DNA of 41,847 nt from Chara braunii (taxonomy: Eukaryota > Streptophyta > Charophyceae > Charales > Characeae). Of this stretch, positions 40,032 to 41,847 are shown in pieces; the first letter of the stretch is position 1, and every line of letters begins with the position of its first letter. The position numbers were made by a program, and so were the translations under genes. The stretch lies in contig BFEA01000100.1 in assembly GCA_003427395.1 (NCBI GenBank), positions 221,154 to 263,000 of the forward strand, given 5' to 3'. The notes under the pieces were generated by a model. The model made no database searches, was not told where the DNA came from, and saw nothing but the letters and a program-made list of their open reading frames with translations.

Positions 40032-41548
40032 GCAGCCGTAACGGCCGCGGTACTTGTACTCGGTCTCGGTCAAGTGAAACTTGACCCATGGTGCTGGCTG
40101 TCCGTTTCCGGCCGGCGATGCGGTTTTCGCCTTCCCGTTTCCTCGAGACTTTTCGTTGCTTCGCGGCTGGACAGCAGCCACCTGATCTCCCTTACGTGAT
40201 GCTTGGGCGGCTGCTGGGTCTTCTCCACTATCCGATTGGACTGCAGCGACATGCTGCGGCCGCGGACCAGTCTTTACCTTCTCCACATAGGTCGGCTGCC
40301 ATGTTGACTTCTCGTGTGCAACCGGCCTGTTGGTCTTGATGATCTCTCTCGCCTTGTTGATGATCTCTGCGAAAGTGATGTACTACTCGCGATCACCAAG
40401 TGCGAGGCTGAGAGCGGCGCATGACCTGTTGTAGAACTCACGGCGCAAATGTGTGAACGGTAAGTCCAGATTGGGCGTGGCCACGATCTTCTGCCAATCC
40501 TTGAGCCAGTCACGTGTCGGTGTGCTCCCTTGAGCCATCGCGAAGATGCGGTTGATGGCGAGCGCAGGTGCGTCGTCCACTATGAGCCGCTTCTTCCACT
40601 CCTTCGTCATGACCTCCCAAGGGACCGTCTTGTACAGGTCCGAAACCTGGACGCCGTGGATGTTTGCCATGTGGCTGAGCCAGATCTGGCATCCTCCCTT
40701 GGTGTTGAGGAACAACGCACTGATGAACAGATGGTTGGGAACCTCATGAATCCCCAACTCCGTCGTAAATCCTTGCCACCAGACGACTGGGTCCTGATGA
40801 GTGTAGTCGTCAAACTTCTCGATCCGAAACGTCGGCATCTTGTACGGCTTCGCCGAGCTGTTGTTGGTGCTGTGCTCAGATGGCTGCGGTTGCTGCCCGA
40901 ACTTGGCATCCAGATCGTTGAGCCGCTGGCTGATGGTGGCTGCCGCTGTGAAGGTACTGATGTCACCAAGCATTGCCACTACGCGGTCAACGCGTTCCTC
41001 CAGTTCGCGGTTCGAGGGTGCGCTGCTGGACTCGCCAGCCTGCGGTCCTGGTGCAGCTTGCTCCAGGTCGTGCATACGGGAATCAAGTGCCCGTGTCGCA
41101 TCCTCGTGCTGGGCCTTGTAGGTCCTCATGGCCCGCTGGAGATTTGCCAGCTCAGACTGCAGAAGGTTAATAGAGTAGACCATCTTGGTCATGAGCTTGG
41201 CCGTGAACTCCTTGTGCTGCTCCTCCGGTGTCGCGTTGTCGCCGTTGGACGGTTGAAAGTGCCATAACTTGAGTCTTTCGATGCTGGCGGCTTCGTGCCG
41301 CTGCAGCAGATCCTGGGCTTCCTTGTGGCGTGCCTGGGTATCTGCTTCAGCTTCGGCTTGGAGCCGCTGCTTCTCAGCTGCTGCCGCTGCTTCAGCCGGT
41401 AGGCGGGCAGCCTCGGCTGCCAGCTGGCGCTGTTCCTCAGCCTCGATCAGTGCGAGCTGAGTCTGGAACCGCTGTTTGTAGTCGGCAATAGACTCGTTGG
41501 CTAGTTGGCCTGGCATGCCCAGAGCTGCGCCCGTCATGGTGGCGGGGC

Positions 41549-41762
41549 ACTGCTCACGTGGCACTGTTGCTTACGTGGCACTGTGACGTGGCACTGCTGA
41601 CGTGGCACTGTTGCTTACATGGCACTGCTGACGTGGCACTGTGACGTGGCACTGCTGATGTGGCATTGTTGCTTACGTGGCACTGCTGATGTGGCATTGT
41701 TGCTTACGTGGCACTGTTGACATGGCACTGCTGACGTGGCACTGTTGCTGACGTGGCACTGT
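41549..41762. repeat. Leader array of ACGTGGCACTG units
   Basis: Fourteen tandem units with irregular spacing between tgctg, tgttgctt and tg linkers. Ten contain ACGTGGC and four contain ATGTGGC or ACATGGC. ACGT cores with flanking TG or GG resemble plant bZIP sites (TGACGTGG, ABRE-like). The array lies in the gag leader just upstream of its start codon. Right of it, 41763-41847 holds nothing recognised. Confidence 0.88.
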
Positions 41763-41847
41763 ACCAACTCGGAAATGCATGCAAAGGGTGGGTGGGGAGG
41801 GAAAATGCAGGTAGGGAACCAACCCAACAATACTTTCCTCCCGGCCC

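Larger units (their letters stand above)
39939..41537 (-). pseudogene. gag: gag of Ty3/Gypsy element with an internal amber codon
   Basis: The start at 41537 has the context CCGCCACCATGA. An alanine- and glutamate-rich coiled-coil region comes first, then a retrotransposon Gag capsid domain (around DPVVWWQGFTTELG and DWLKDWQKIV), then TAG at 40385-40383. The same frame continues without other stops to TGA at 39941-39939 and includes a CCHC zinc knuckle. So one nonsense codon splits Gag just after the capsid domain, removing the nucleocapsid and the route into pol unless it is read through. Intact Gag would be about 532 codons. Confidence 0.9.
34823..41847 (-). mobile_element. Ty3/Gypsy chromodomain retrotransposon (degenerate)
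   Basis: Minus-strand element running off the right edge. Order 5' to 3': leader with ACGT repeats, gag, -1 frameshift signal, protease, reverse transcriptase, RNase H, integrase, chromodomain, polypurine tract, LTR. Integrase after RNase H places it in Ty3/Gypsy rather than Ty1/Copia, and the C-terminal chromodomain indicates a chromovirus-like clade. The 5' LTR is not in the window. Lesions in gag and pol show it cannot encode a full set of proteins. Confidence 0.92.

Noticed and set aside
40796-40820. CTGATGAGTG string as another hammerhead core
   Set aside because: It lies in gag coding sequence and no GAAAC strand or stems follow.
40530-41267. 245-codon plus-strand frame
   Set aside because: Antisense shadow of gag; the minus strand has a Kozak-context start, capsid motifs and a zinc knuckle.

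Overview
This is a gene-poor, repeat-dense nuclear window from a green plant lineage. My best guess is a charophyte alga such as Chara. That rests on three things: a plant-specific protein gene related to Arabidopsis At5g03900, a chromodomain-type Ty3/Gypsy retrotransposon whose reverse transcriptase resembles elements I associate with Chara, and the abundance of microsatellites, MITE-like elements and SINE-like elements. The species call is inference from memory, not a search result. Single N characters at 14647, 16288, 31522 and 36490 mark unresolved positions.

Layout. 0-7 kb: a TC microsatellite, a possible degenerate zinc-knuckle fragment, three AT-rich foldback repeats (1.69-3.69 kb) with a TTAA-flanked MITE between copies two and three, and a 54-bp purine-rich minisatellite. 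7.1-9.3 kb: the one convincing host gene, a 598-codon uninterrupted frame for a membrane protein of the At5g03900 family, with a TATA-like region before it and an AATAAA signal after it. 9.4-12.4 kb: CA microsatellites interleaved with a tRNA-arm-like module, followed by two hammerhead-ribozyme-like structures. 13.5-17.1 kb: an exon-like segment, tRNA-like sequences, an LTR-like block with a tandem array of palindromic TATA-bearing units, a GTCTTC-ended MITE, a third (half) hammerhead copy and TTAA MITEs. 19.4-20.6 kb: an array of about 16 dyad-symmetric modules whose stem arms change together. 20.6-26.7 kb: mostly unassigned. 26.7-28.7 kb: TTAA MITEs sharing target sites, a MITE nested inside a relative, and a fourth hammerhead copy. 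28.9-31.6 kb: compound microsatellites and a recent 226-bp tandem duplication. 32-34.3 kb: exon-like open segments of unknown identity.

34.3-41.8 kb is a minus-strand Ty3/Gypsy element: a leader with ACGT-core repeats, gag with a CCHC knuckle, a -1 frameshift signal (GGGAAAC, stop, hairpin), then protease, reverse transcriptase, RNase H, integrase and chromodomain, a polypurine tract and an LTR. The copy is dead: gag has an amber codon and pol has at least four frame breaks. The LTR is followed by a primer-site-like sequence and a decayed LTR fragment in the opposite orientation.

The signals most worth following are the dispersed hammerhead-like family, the covarying hairpin array at 19.4-20.6 kb, the well-formed frameshift signal, and the CpG-decaying ACGT array in the retrotransposon leader.
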